Origin: Verrucomicrobiota bacterium
GTDB lineage: Bacteria; Verrucomicrobiota; Verrucomicrobiia; JADLBR01
Direction: 5' to 3'
Assembly (NCBI GenBank): GCA_029560585.1
Contig: JAKQKQ010000201.1
Location: forward strand, 159,805-223,804
Length of the DNA: 64,000 nucleotides
Shown here: positions 26,030-37,477 of the stretch, piece after piece
Layout of the letters: every line of letters starts with the position of its first letter
How positions within the stretch are numbered: the stretch's first letter is position 1
The notes under the pieces: model-generated
Database searches by the model: none
The model's input: only the letters and a program-made list of their open reading frames with translations
Told to the model about the DNA's origin: nothing
Position numbers and translations under genes: made by a program

Positions 26030-26638
26030 TCATGCGCCGACATCCTGCCGGTGCTGGAGTGCCCGGCCGAGCGTCAGCACATCGGCCACATCCAGGGATC
26101 CCCCCACCGGCAATCCGAGGGCCGGCCTCGTGATGCGCGCGGGCGCGTCGCGCAATTGCTGCGCTATGTACAGGCTCGTGGTCTCGCCCTCGACATCGGT
26201 CCCCAGGGCAAGCACGACTTCGATGGGTTTCTCCTCCCGCACCCGGCGCAAAAGTGCCCCGATGGCCAGATCGCCGGGGCCAACGTTCTCTATGGGCGAC
26301 AGCTTCCCGCCGAGGCAATGGTAAAGGCCGCGGAAAACACCGGCGCGCTCGATCGGGAGAACATCGTTGGCCGTCTCCACCACGCAGATGATCGTGGCGT
26401 CCCGTTTCGGGTCGCGGCATATCTCGCAGGGGGCATCCCCCTCGCTGAAAAAGCCGCACCGGCAACACGGTCGCACGTTCGCGCGCGCCGCGCGGATCGC
26501 ATCGGCCAATTCCTCGGGCCAAGCCTCCCGCGCGCGCAGCACCGCGATCGCGATGCGCTGGGCGTTGCGCGCGCCAATGCCCGGCAGCCGACGCAGCCCG
26601 TCGGCCAGCCGACGCACGCTGGGCGGAAGATCGGCCAT
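26030..26638 (-). CDS. recR: Recombination protein RecR
   Basis: This 202-residue protein acts with RecF and RecO in loading RecA at gaps. It has the N-terminal helix-hairpin-helix (LRRLPGIGARNAQRIA), a zinc finger of four cysteines (CCRCGFF...CEICRD), and the Toprim domain (VVETANDVLPIE, LALGTDVEGETTSLYIA). Length and domain order are standard. In many bacteria recR directly follows ybaB and dnaX; here the two are separated by a secreted-protein gene. Confidence 0.95.
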   Translation of the reverse strand: MADLPPSVRRLADGLRRLPGIGARNAQRIAIAVLRAREAWPEELADAIRAARANVRPCCRCGFFSEGDAPCEICRDPKRDATIICVVETANDVLPIERAGVFRGLYHCLGGKLSPIENVGPGDLAIGALLRRVREEKPIEVVLALGTDVEGETTSLYIAQQLRDAPARITRPALGLPVGGSLDVADVLTLGRALQHRQDVGA

Positions 26639-26789
26639 GAATTAGCTCCGCATAGCCCTCCAAAGGCATGAAATCAAGTCGCGGAACTTCGCCACGGCGC
26701 CCGACCCCCGGCCCTGCAGCCCCCGGGCGTCAGATTCGGAACTGATGCCCTGTTCGATGCTCCTGCGAGTTTTCCCCCAGTGCCGAAAA

Positions 26790-27917
26790 TCAGGGCGGCA
26801 CCCCAACTGCCTCGACCTTGCCAAAGAGGGATCCGCCGGAAGCCAGCAGGCCGGTGTCCTGACAAGTGACCCGCTCCATGTGATTCCCGAGGGATACCGC
26901 CCCGATCTCCTCAACGTAGGTGCTCCCCGCATACCAAGTCTTCAAATCGGCAGACACCTTCGGCGCATACCTGACACCCGGGTCGTCGGTCCTCCGGTTG
27001 TAGGAGAAACGGAGCCGCGTCCCCCCGCCCCCGATCTCCGCCATCGCGGAAAGCGTTGCCACAGCGGCATCCCCAACGCGCGGATCGCCACCGAATACGT
27101 ACTCGCGCCAGTTGCCGATGGTGTCATGGTCCGGGTCCGCATCGTCTCCCCAGACCGTCGCCTCCTTGCCCGGATCCCCGAGATCTGCCGACGAAAAATG
27201 ATCGAGCCGCCACTGCCGCAATGGGGTCAGGATGAAACCCGGAGCCACCCCCAGCGTGTAGTCGTCCGAACCCAAAACCGCCATTCCCTCCAATTGGCCC
27301 TCCTCGGTGAGCTGAAGCGTGCCGGTGATGATCACATCGGTGAACCCATCCGGATCAATGATCCCGATGAACTGATGACCCACGCCTGGGTTATCGCCCG
27401 GGTACATGGCACCGTATCCCTGCAACACGTAGCCCGGACTATCCGCGGTGTTTCGGCCGGGAAAGAGGAATCCGATGTCCTGCAGATCCGGATTGCTGTC
27501 CACCCAGAGGCCAACCCCATAGATGGGTTCCGGCACCCTGATGCGGATCGTCGATGCCAGGTACGTATCAAAAATGCCCCACCCCTCGCCACGGGCCCAA
27601 TTCGGGTTGGTGGTGATGTACGACGGCCCGCCCGAGGGCCACAGGTCATGTCTGGCCGATGACCAAGTTACCCGCTGGGTGGTGTTCGATAGCGCCACGC
27701 TCTGGTTCGGATAGATCGAACGCAGGCCATCCCAGTCGCTGCCCTCGAACCCCTCCACCAGCGTCGAGTGGCCGAGCTGTGCCAAACGGGCCAGATAATC
27801 AGCCTCCACCTTGTACCGCTCGACTGCCGCAAGGAGTCCCACAGGACATAGCACCCAAGTCAGTGCTAACACCATAGCACCACAAAAACCCCGGCGCCCT
27901 CTGCCATCTTCATCCAT
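26790..27917 (-). CDS. Secreted protein with C-terminal thrombospondin-3-like module
   Basis: This is a 375-residue secreted protein of unknown function. A strong ribosome-binding site (GGAGG, seven bases before the ATG at 27917) fixes the start and rejects an upstream extension. Residues 1-31 are a signal peptide. The middle (about 40-225) is a beta-rich domain with VEGFEGSDWDGL and IYGVGLWVDSNP. Residues 236-375 form the module WRLDHFSSADLG...DDADPDHD...EYVFGGDP, then a strand-rich tail with VSADLKTW. The same module ends the giant secreted protein at 48024-51704. It may be a sorting or Ca2+-binding domain. Confidence 0.78.
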   Translation of the reverse strand: MDEDGRGRRGFCGAMVLALTWVLCPVGLLAAVERYKVEADYLARLAQLGHSTLVEGFEGSDWDGLRSIYPNQSVALSNTTQRVTWSSARHDLWPSGGPSYITTNPNWARGEGWGIFDTYLASTIRIRVPEPIYGVGLWVDSNPDLQDIGFLFPGRNTADSPGYVLQGYGAMYPGDNPGVGHQFIGIIDPDGFTDVIITGTLQLTEEGQLEGMAVLGSDDYTLGVAPGFILTPLRQWRLDHFSSADLGDPGKEATVWGDDADPDHDTIGNWREYVFGGDPRVGDAAVATLSAMAEIGGGGTRLRFSYNRRTDDPGVRYAPKVSADLKTWYAGSTYVEEIGAVSLGNHMERVTCQDTGLLASGGSLFGKVEAVGVPP

Positions 27918-28301
27918 CTCAACTCCTCCACACCGACCCCTGCCCTCGTTCGGGTCGGCACAGCCCACCCGAAGGCGCCACGTCGAATCCATCCCAATTA
28001 ACCCAGAAATCGAAACCGTCAAAATGGGTCAGAGACCCGCGTCTCCAGCATCCCTCGACCGACGCCTGATCCAAAAGGTGCTGGTGCCGAATGCGTCAGC
28101 GTCTGGGAATGAGCCAACTGCCGCCCGGCTCGAGAATAGCCAGAGACAGTGTCCGAGCCGATAATGGCTCGGTCCGCCTGGCAGCTATTGCCAGGTGGAT
28201 CACGGGCAAGGTGGCGTCGTCGGAGCGCTTTGAAAGGCGGCCCAGAACCCGCGCATCCCGAGCCGCACGCGCCGTGGCGTCGAGCCGAGGATCACCGCAG
28301 G
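27918..28301. other. Intergenic region with tandem stem-loops
   Basis: No gene is supported here; it separates the ybaB stop from the secreted-protein gene, both on the minus strand. It contains two perfect hairpins (28153-28195) and the ribosome-binding site of the secreted-protein gene. No SRP RNA, tRNA or RNase P signature was recognised, although the position after dnaX-ybaB would suit a small structured RNA. Confidence 0.5.
28153..28195 (-). terminator. Tandem stem-loops downstream of ybaB
   Basis: Two perfect hairpins lie four bases apart: CCTGGCA/TGCCAGG with a 5-base loop (28177-28195) and CCGAGCC/GGCTCGG with a 6-base loop (28153-28172). They follow the ybaB stop by about 105 bases on the minus strand. 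There is no T-tract. They could terminate the dnaX-ybaB transcript or be part of a structured RNA. Confidence 0.45.
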
Positions 28302-28616
28302 CTATAGACCGAGCCCGGGGATGCCCCCGAGCTTCGAGGTGACAGAACCCAGCCGCTGCTGGGAGAACTCCCTGCCGGCCGCGATCGCCGCGTTGGCCGC
28401 GGTCAGCACCAAGTCCTCGAGCATCGATGCGTCGCCGTCTTTGAGCGCCTCGGGGGAGATCTTCACCGAGAGCAGTTGGCCCTCGCCGCTGGCGCGGACG
28501 ACCACCGCGCCGCCCCCGCTGGACCCCTCAAATTGCTTGTCAGCTATCTCCTCTTGGGCGCGCTGCATCTCGGCCTGCATCTGCTGCGCCTGCTTGAGCA
28601 TCTTCGCAAAGTTCAT
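28302..28616 (-). CDS. ybaB: YbaB/EbfC family nucleoid-associated protein
   Basis: This 104-residue DNA-binding protein has the family N-terminus (NFAKMLKQAQQMQAEMQRAQEEI), which forms a helical dimerisation and DNA-clamp region. The strand-rich part contains GGGAVVVRASGEGQLLSVKISPEAL, and the tail is short and Gly-rich (GIPGLGL). The ATG overlaps the dnaX stop (ATGA). A clear AGGAGG ribosome-binding site precedes it. Pairing with dnaX is the standard arrangement. Confidence 0.94.
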   Translation of the reverse strand: MNFAKMLKQAQQMQAEMQRAQEEIADKQFEGSSGGGAVVVRASGEGQLLSVKISPEALKDGDASMLEDLVLTAANAAIAAGREFSQQRLGSVTSKLGGIPGLGL

Positions 28617-30286
28617 GGTGTTTTCCTCCTGCCTCGGATCTCCTTCAATTTCGCACCAAACCGTTCGCGTGCCGCCTGGATCTCCGGATCGTTCTTGAAT
28701 TCCTCTTCGCTCATCTGGAGCGGCTGTGGCCCGGCCGGGGCCTCCTCTCGCGATGGGCGCGCCGTCCTCGCCTCGTCCACAATAGGTGCCTGGGACCGTA
28801 CCTCGATCCACTCGATCTTGAGCCCGGCCCCCCCCAGCTCCCGGAGCTTTTGCTCCACGGCCTTGTCCTGCTTCCCGCCGCGCAGGATGGCGAGCGCCCC
28901 CCCCTCCGCATGAATGCGAATGGAACCGCTACCAAACTCCGGCTTGAGTTTGCCTCCCCAGACCTTTGCCTCCTTGACCGCCTCGGACCAGGCGGATTCC
29001 AATCCGGCGACACCCGGTTTCGGCCCCGATGCCGCACCCCCGTCGCCGGCCTGGGCTCGCGGCTTTGGCGCGGGCGCCGTCGCCGATGCGGTCGCGGGCA
29101 CCGCCGAATGGCCCTCCGGATCGAGCAACGCGATCACGTCCCCAAGCTCGACATCGCGCGGCACCTCGCACGCCGAGGCCAACGCCACCTCAAGCTGGAT
29201 CTTCGGCGAGAGCGCCGCGCGGACTCGCGGCTCCGCCTCCGAGAGCATCTCCACCATCCGCAATAACTTCGGCGGGCCCAGCAGGGCCTTCTGATCCTCG
29301 AATGCCTCCCGCTGCTCGGGCGCGAGCTCGCGATCAAGCACGGCTGGCGCCTTCTGGTAGATCAGCAGCGAGCGCAGGTGCGAAAGGCAGTCGCCCAGGA
29401 CGCGACCCAGATCCTTGCCCTGCGCCTCCAGGTCGGCGACCAGCCGCAGCGCCTCCGCCGTATCGCCCCGCAACATGCAGCCCGCGATCAATCCGATGAC
29501 CCGCTGCGGGGGCAACCCGAAGACCTGCAGCACGTCCTCCTCCGTGATCCGCTTGCCACAGAAGGCGATGAGCTGATCGAGGGACGATTGCGCGTCCCGC
29601 ATCCCGCCGTCCGCGAACCGCGCCAGGGCCTCCAGCGCCCCCCTCTCCACCGCGATGCCCTCCTTCTCCGCAATGAACTCGAGCTGCCGCACGATCAGCT
29701 CGTTGGGAATCCGCCTCAGATCGAAACGCTGGCACCGCGACAGGATGGTCGGAAGGACTTTTTGGACCTCCGTCGTCGCAAAGATGAATTTGACGTGATC
29801 GGGCGGCTCTTCGAGCGTCTTCAGCAGCGCGTTGAACGCCGCCGTCGAAAGCATGTGGACCTCGTCGATGATGTAGATCTTGAAACGGCACCGCTGCGGC
29901 ATGTAGCGCACGTCGTCGCGCAGTTCCCGGACCTGCTCCACCCCATTGTTGCTGGCCCCGTCGATCTCCCGGACATCAAGACATCGGCCCTCCGCTATCT
30001 CGACGCAGACCGGATCGCCCGGGTCATAGTCTGCCTTTGGCCCCCCCGGGCCGTTGAGCGCCATGGCCATGATCCGCGCCGTCGATGTCTTGCCGATGCC
30101 ACGCGGCCCCACGAAGAGATACGCGTGCGCGATCCGATTCTGCGCTATGGCGTTGCGCAGCGTCCGCACGACGTGGTCCTGGCCCACGAGTTCCGCGAAG
30201 GTCCGTGGCCGGTACTTGCGCGCCAGCACCTGATAGTGCACGGGCCCGCCCGCCGCCTCCACGCCCGTCGCTTCCAAAAGATCCAT
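28613..30286 (-). CDS. dnaX: DNA polymerase III subunit gamma/tau
   Basis: This 557-residue clamp-loader ATPase is DnaX. The start at 30286 leads into the conserved YQVLARKYRPRTFAELVGQ. Walker A is VGPRGIGKTSTAR, Walker B is IIDEVHML, and the sensor motif is SRCQRFDLRRI. The zinc module that normally holds four cysteines between Walker A and the EIDGASNNG block is degenerate: only isolated Cys remain (PVCVEI, GRCLDV). The C-terminal tail after about residue 390 is Ala/Pro-rich, then charged. The tau-type extension is short. No frameshift slippery site was identified by eye. Confidence 0.94.
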   Translation of the reverse strand: MDLLEATGVEAAGGPVHYQVLARKYRPRTFAELVGQDHVVRTLRNAIAQNRIAHAYLFVGPRGIGKTSTARIMAMALNGPGGPKADYDPGDPVCVEIAEGRCLDVREIDGASNNGVEQVRELRDDVRYMPQRCRFKIYIIDEVHMLSTAAFNALLKTLEEPPDHVKFIFATTEVQKVLPTILSRCQRFDLRRIPNELIVRQLEFIAEKEGIAVERGALEALARFADGGMRDAQSSLDQLIAFCGKRITEEDVLQVFGLPPQRVIGLIAGCMLRGDTAEALRLVADLEAQGKDLGRVLGDCLSHLRSLLIYQKAPAVLDRELAPEQREAFEDQKALLGPPKLLRMVEMLSEAEPRVRAALSPKIQLEVALASACEVPRDVELGDVIALLDPEGHSAVPATASATAPAPKPRAQAGDGGAASGPKPGVAGLESAWSEAVKEAKVWGGKLKPEFGSGSIRIHAEGGALAILRGGKQDKAVEQKLRELGGAGLKIEWIEVRSQAPIVDEARTARPSREEAPAGPQPLQMSEEEFKNDPEIQAARERFGAKLKEIRGRRKTP

Positions 30287-30383
30287 GCGCCCAGACCCTA
30301 CCGAAACGGACTGCAAACTCCAGCGGAGATCACGCGGTTTCTCGCTTTACGCACCCCCCCGAATCTGCGAATGAGATTTCTTT

Positions 30384-32999
<2,616 letters not shown>

Positions 33000-33009
33000 G
33001 CACTCCCGC

Positions 33010-33756
33010 TCAGATCTCTGGCAGGACCGTCTTTTCGGTCGCATGCTTCTCGGAGCCAAACACCAGAACGGGGGTGGTCGGCCGGTCGATATCGCACTCC
33101 TCATACGCCAGCCTGAACCGACACTTGCCCAGCCGCACCTCGGCCCCCGACCGCAGGACCGCTTCGGTCACCGGCCCACCATCGACCATCGTGCCATTGC
33201 TCGACCCGAGATCCAGTACCCGCAACGTGTCCCCCGTCACGACGAACATGCAATGGCTGCGCGATATGCTCGGGTGAAGAATCGTTATGTCATTGCCTCG
33301 GCCACGGCCCACCCTCACCTCTGACTTGTCCAACGCGAAACGCAGCCCCTGGCGCACGGTGTTCACCAGCTCCAGGCACCAGTGGCGGTTCCGGGAACCC
33401 CGCGGCAACTCGCTCGTCCCAATTGACTCCAACTCCTTGCGCAGGTGCCGGACGCCCTCCCCCCCCTCATCGACCACCACCGCCATCCGCATCAAGACTT
33501 CTGGCACCGCCGCCCGGAACGGCCGCGCGGGCGGCTTGGCTTCCTCATCCCACTCGACCGTAACCGGTTCCCACACCGACATGACCGCCACCGTGTGCAG
33601 CCCGGATGTCATGTCCGGCACCGACGCATACACGATCTCGCCATCCTCCAAGAAAATCTCCCCGGTACGCCCGTCGCCACCGCATACCTTCAGGCATCCG
33701 GTGCCACCTTTGTTGCCCACTATCTGCAGGTAATCGAGGAGGGTGATCAGGGGCAT
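33010..33756 (-). CDS. DUF4388-FHA domain protein
   Basis: This 248-residue cytoplasmic protein has an N-terminal DUF4388 (PATAN-like) region (TLLDYLQIVGNKGGTG...GEIFLEDGEIVYA, residues 4-70). A C-terminal FHA domain (about residues 140-215) has the hallmarks EVRVGRGRGNDITI, HPSISRSHC and DLGSSNGTMVDGG. FHA domains bind phosphothreonine, so it probably acts in a Ser/Thr kinase signalling path; no kinase is near. An upstream GTG at 33786 would add ten residues; the ATG is chosen because it leads straight into the domain. It ends ten bases after valS, convergently. Confidence 0.8.
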   Translation of the reverse strand: MPLITLLDYLQIVGNKGGTGCLKVCGGDGRTGEIFLEDGEIVYASVPDMTSGLHTVAVMSVWEPVTVEWDEEAKPPARPFRAAVPEVLMRMAVVVDEGGEGVRHLRKELESIGTSELPRGSRNRHWCLELVNTVRQGLRFALDKSEVRVGRGRGNDITILHPSISRSHCMFVVTGDTLRVLDLGSSNGTMVDGGPVTEAVLRSGAEVRLGKCRFRLAYEECDIDRPTTPVLVFGSEKHATEKTVLPEI

Positions 33757-33897
33757 ATTAAGTTTCTCGACAACAGGTTTCGCCACAGATCTCTCGGTTA
33801 CATTAAATCAAACACAAGCCCGCAATTACGTCAACGCACCGTGTCCATGTTCCAATTCCCGAATTGCCACGAAAGGCCCACTTCGTAAAGTCTTGGC

Positions 33898-35115
33898 ATG
33901 TCAATCACCGCCCGCTTCCGGGCTGCCGCGGCGCTCGGTTTTCTCGCGGCCACCGCCTTCGACGCCGCCGGTGACGACTGGCCGCAATGGCGAGGTCCCA
34001 ACCGCGACGGCATCTCTAAAGAGAAGGGATGGTCCGCGGAATGGCCCGGCAACGGCCCCAAGCGGCTCTGGGAAGCCAATTTGGGAGAGGGCTGCTCCTC
34101 GATATCTGTGGCTGAGGGACGCGCCTATACAATGGGCTTCAAGGCGGACGCCGACCACGTCTATTGCCTCGATGCCGCGACTGGCAAAGTCATCTGGGAA
34201 GCTGCCTATCCCGCCACCCTCGACCCGAAGATGTTCGAGGGGGGGCCCACCTCGACGCCAGTCGTGAGTGATGGACTGGTCTACACCGTGAGCCGGGCCG
34301 GCGACCTCCATTGCTTCGACGCCGCCACCGGAAAGAAAATCTGGGCGACCAGTTGGCGCAAGGAATTCATGGCCAAACCGCCCGACTGGGGCTATGCGGG
34401 CTCGCCCCTGATCCTCAAAGACTGGCTCATCGCCGAGCCAGGGGCCCACGGCGCATCCATCGTCGCCTACGACCGCAAGACGGGCAGGCTCGCCTGGAAG
34501 TCAGGCGACTTCGCCGCCGCATACAGTTCCCCGATCACGCTCGAAAGGGCCGGGCGAACGTGCCTCGCGACTTTCAACCAGCATGGGCTTTGCCTCTGGG
34601 AGGCGGCCGACGGACGCCCGATCTGGGACATGCGCTGGAAAACGAGTTACGATGTCAACGCCGCGACCCCGATCCACGACGCCGGGCGGATCTTCATCTC
34701 ATCGGGCTACGGGTCCGGTTGCGCGCTGGTCGACGTCGCCAAGGATCCCCCGTCCGTGGCATGGCAGAACAAAGACATGCGCAACAAGCACAACGTGTGC
34801 GTGCTCTGGGAAGGCCACCTCTTTGGGTTCGACGAAACCGACCTGGTCTGCATGGAATTTGCAACGGGAATTCCCAGGTGGAAGGAACGCGGGCTCGGCC
34901 GCGGCGCGCTCATGTTGGCCGATGGGCAGCTCATCATCCAGGCCGAGCGCGGCGAACTGGTCATCGCCCGAGCCTCCCCACAGAGATTCGAGCGCATCGC
35001 CTCCGCGCGCGCCGTCGGCGAGCGGGCGTGGGTCATGCCCGTCCTGGCCAACGGCAGGATCTACTGCCGCTCAAACAGGGGCAGCGTGGCCTGCCTCGAT
35101 GTCGCAGGGCCATAG
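33898..35115 (+). CDS. Secreted PQQ-like beta-propeller protein
   Basis: This 405-residue protein has an N-terminal signal peptide (ending near residue 25, FDAAGDDW) and an eight-bladed-type propeller of PQQ-like repeats. Repeated blade signatures include VYCLDAATGKVIWEA, LHCFDAATGKKIWAT and AYDRKTGRLAWKSG. The first motif DDWPQWRGPNRDG is typical of a large planctomycete/verrucomicrobial family of extracytoplasmic propellers. No PQQ ligand set of true quinoprotein dehydrogenases is evident, so it is probably a structural or binding protein. It starts a collinear run with a TPR protein and an ECF sigma operon. Confidence 0.85.
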   Translation: MSITARFRAAAALGFLAATAFDAAGDDWPQWRGPNRDGISKEKGWSAEWPGNGPKRLWEANLGEGCSSISVAEGRAYTMGFKADADHVYCLDAATGKVIWEAAYPATLDPKMFEGGPTSTPVVSDGLVYTVSRAGDLHCFDAATGKKIWATSWRKEFMAKPPDWGYAGSPLILKDWLIAEPGAHGASIVAYDRKTGRLAWKSGDFAAAYSSPITLERAGRTCLATFNQHGLCLWEAADGRPIWDMRWKTSYDVNAATPIHDAGRIFISSGYGSGCALVDVAKDPPSVAWQNKDMRNKHNVCVLWEGHLFGFDETDLVCMEFATGIPRWKERGLGRGALMLADGQLIIQAERGELVIARASPQRFERIASARAVGERAWVMPVLANGRIYCRSNRGSVACLDVAGP

Positions 35116-35150
35116 GGGCCCACCGACCACCCGATGGGGAAAGGCACCCG

Positions 35151-36233
35151 ATGAGCCGGTACTTCGCCGAATTTGCTGGCCGCCTCTTCTTCTGGCTTTG
35201 CGGGATCTCGGTCGCCATCGGCCTGGTCTCTCTCGCCGCCTTCCAGCTCGGTGGGTTGCCCGCCAGAACCAAGCAACCGCCCGCAGACTTGGTCCGCGAG
35301 GCCCTGACCCTCGCAAAGAACGGCCAACATGCTGACGCCCTTGCCGTCTTCAACAGGTCGCTCGGAAACAAACCTAGCGATCCCGCCACCCTCGTGGCCA
35401 GGGGCATGAGTCTCCTTGCGCTGGACCGACCCGCCGAAGCAGAGGCGGACTTTGCCAAAGCCGCCGAATTTGCGCCGACCTCCGCCAATGCCTTCGCCCA
35501 GATGGGCCGGGCGCGGGCCATGCGCGGCGACCATGCCGGTGCACTCGCAGCCTTCGACAAGTCCCTCGCCATCGACCCAGACGCCGCAGACGTCTGCTAC
35601 TGGAGGGCCGGTGCCCTTCTCCGACTGGGCCGGGAAGACCAGGCCGTGGCGGCCTATACCGCGGCCATCGACCGCAACCCGCTCCTGACCGCCGCAATCG
35701 AGGGCCGCGGCCAAGCCCGCCTGCAATTGCATCAGTACGCCGAGGCCCTTGCCGACTTTCGCCTGGCGCACCAGATGGCCCCCGCATCCGCCACCGCTCT
35801 CTCGGGCGCCGGCCTGGCACTCATGGGCCTCGGCCGCATGCCCGAGGCCGAATCCTCTTTCACCGAGGCCATCAACCTCGAACCCAACCCCGCGCGCATG
35901 CACCACAACCGCGCCCTGGTACGATTCGCCATGGGACAAACCAGCGCCGCACTCCAAGACCTTGACACGGCTGCCCGGCGCGATCCCACACTCAGCAAAG
36001 TCCGCGTCCTGCGGGGAATCATCCTCGCCAAAGAGGGCAAACATCAGGACGCCATCGCGGCCTTCGACGAGGCCATCCGCCTCGAACCAGGAGATCCAGA
36101 GGCACTCCGCGGCCGCGCCAATTCGCACCGCGCGCTCGGCCATGAGGACCTGGCCCGCCAGGACGAGAAGATCGCCGCTGACTCTCGCCCCGCCTTGCCA
36201 GAAGATACAGCCAAGAAAGGCACCGGGCGTTGA
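35151..36233 (+). CDS. Membrane-anchored TPR protein
   Basis: This 360-residue protein has an N-terminal transmembrane segment (about residues 12-36, LFFWLCGISVAIGLVSLAAF). About eight TPR units follow, recognisable by repeats such as AEADFAKAAEFAPTSANAF, ALAAFDKSLAIDPDAADV and AIAAFDEAIRLEPGDPEAL. The repeats presumably face the periplasm. The gene follows the propeller by 35 bases, and its stop codon lies inside the -35 box of the next gene's promoter. The partner is unknown. Confidence 0.82.
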   Translation: MSRYFAEFAGRLFFWLCGISVAIGLVSLAAFQLGGLPARTKQPPADLVREALTLAKNGQHADALAVFNRSLGNKPSDPATLVARGMSLLALDRPAEAEADFAKAAEFAPTSANAFAQMGRARAMRGDHAGALAAFDKSLAIDPDAADVCYWRAGALLRLGREDQAVAAYTAAIDRNPLLTAAIEGRGQARLQLHQYAEALADFRLAHQMAPASATALSGAGLALMGLGRMPEAESSFTEAINLEPNPARMHHNRALVRFAMGQTSAALQDLDTAARRDPTLSKVRVLRGIILAKEGKHQDAIAAFDEAIRLEPGDPEALRGRANSHRALGHEDLARQDEKIAADSRPALPEDTAKKGTGR

Positions 36234-36258
36234 CACTCGGTACCGAGGGCGGTATCGT
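36230..36258 (+). promoter_or_regulatory. Promoter of the ECF sigma factor operon
   Basis: A perfect -35 (TTGACA, 36230-36235) and a -10 (TATCGT, 36253-36258) are separated by exactly 17 bases. The -35 overlaps the stop of the TPR gene. The predicted transcript would start about 20 bases before the TTG start codon of the sigma factor gene. It looks like a housekeeping-type promoter rather than an ECF (GAACTT-type) one. Confidence 0.55.
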
Positions 36259-36282
36259 GCCCTAAACCGAAGGACCAAGGAT

Positions 36283-36942
36283 TTGTCCAGCGCCGACGCA
36301 TTACCATCCCCCGCAGCGCCGGCCCCGGATCGGACGAAATCGCCCGATCCCCCGCAGGAACCGGACGAAAGTCTTGTCGCCAAAGTCCAATCGGGCGACA
36401 CCAGCGCCTTTGATCAGCTGATCGAACGCTACAAAGGCCGACTCTATGCCACCATCTACCACATGACCTCCAACCACGAGGATGCCGCAGACCTCCTCCA
36501 AGAAACCCTCATCCGCGCCTTCCGCGCCATGCCCCGGTTCCGACGCGACGCCCGATTCTCCACCTGGGCCCATAGAATCGCCATCAACGTCACCATCAAC
36601 CACTTGCGCCAGAATAAAAGACGCGCGACCCTCAGCCTCGACCAAATGGAAATCGATCCAAATGAACTCGATTCCATCAGGGAACTCCTTTCGGAACAGT
36701 CACTTAGACCCGGCGAGGACCCGGAACACCGACTCGCCAACCTCCAAAAAATTTTGAACGAATCCATCCAAACGCTGTCAGAAAACCATAGAGCGGTAGT
36801 CGTGATGCACAGTGTGCAGGGGCTGACGCACGCGCAAATTGCGGAGGTGCTGGGCGTCCCTGAGGGCACGGTAAAGACACGGTTGTTTCACGCCCATCGT
36901 CTACTGAGGAAAAAGTTGGCTCGGCACCTCAAGGAGCTGTGA
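36283..36942 (+). CDS. ECF-type RNA polymerase sigma factor
   Basis: This 219-residue sigma-70 family protein of the RpoE/ECF group has region 2 (residues 45-115: FDQLIERYKGRLYATIYHM, DAADLLQETLIRAFRAM, RFSTWAHRIAINVTINHLR) and region 4 (about 155-215: LSENHRAVVVMHSVQGLTHAQI, then a helix-turn-helix EVLGVPEGTVKTRLF). An N-terminal Pro-rich stretch precedes it. The start is a TTG at 36283 with AAGGA eight bases upstream; no ATG is available. It is followed by a membrane protein and an HtrA-like protein, a set that suggests a stress-signalling unit. Confidence 0.88.
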   Translation: MSSADALPSPAAPAPDRTKSPDPPQEPDESLVAKVQSGDTSAFDQLIERYKGRLYATIYHMTSNHEDAADLLQETLIRAFRAMPRFRRDARFSTWAHRIAINVTINHLRQNKRRATLSLDQMEIDPNELDSIRELLSEQSLRPGEDPEHRLANLQKILNESIQTLSENHRAVVVMHSVQGLTHAQIAEVLGVPEGTVKTRLFHAHRLLRKKLARHLKEL

Positions 36943-36975
36943 ACTCCAAGGGTCCACAAACAGGAAGGCTGGAAG

Positions 36976-37464
36976 ATGGAGAACGATGAGAGATTGCTGC
37001 GACTGTTGGCGCTCAAGCGATGCGAGAAACCCCTCCCCGGTAGCCTAGATAATGTGGTGACCGAATTCCATCGGAGGCTGCGGCACGAGGAAATTCGCCG
37101 TGCCCAGTCTTCACCAGCGGTGCTCTGGTCGCGACTGATGGACGCCCTCCTCGTAGAACCCCTTTCCCTCCTGCGCCACGTGGCGACCGGCGCCGCGGTG
37201 GCGGCCGGCGTGATGATCGGCCTTGGCACCCTGACCCTCCAGAAACCCGCCGGGGCGATCCCAGCCGTTGCCCAGAGCAGCCTCCGGATCGATCTCGAAC
37301 CCTCCGATGATGCGGCCGTCCGCGCCTTGGTGCCCGCACGCGCCGACGCCCTCTCCCTCGAGGCCATGGCCGATCCCGACCTCGGTCGCCAACTCGCGCG
37401 CCCGCTCGTGCCCGAGCCGCACGCCATGCCCGTCTCGTTCGACGAGGCCAACATAGTCTTCTAG
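36976..37464 (+). CDS. Single-pass membrane protein of the sigma factor operon, putative anti-sigma factor
   Basis: This 162-residue protein has a charged N-terminal cytoplasmic part (ENDERLLRLLALKRCEKPLPG, then helical to about residue 65). One transmembrane helix (about 69-88, VATGAAVAAGVMIGLGTL) and an extracytoplasmic tail follow. Position right after an ECF sigma gene and this topology suggest an anti-sigma factor, but no ZAS (HxxxCxxC) motif is present. The N-terminal LLALKRxExPxPG motif is one I associate with verrucomicrobial sigma-linked proteins; that is recollection, not evidence here. The start has a weak ribosome-binding site (AGGAAGG upstream). Confidence 0.55.
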   Translation: MENDERLLRLLALKRCEKPLPGSLDNVVTEFHRRLRHEEIRRAQSSPAVLWSRLMDALLVEPLSLLRHVATGAAVAAGVMIGLGTLTLQKPAGAIPAVAQSSLRIDLEPSDDAAVRALVPARADALSLEAMADPDLGRQLARPLVPEPHAMPVSFDEANIVF

Positions 37465-37477
37465 GCGGCAGAAACCC

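Noticed and set aside
28023..28301. SRP (4.5S) RNA near dnaX
   Set aside because: The conserved GGAAGCAGC-type core of SRP RNA was looked for on both strands and not found.
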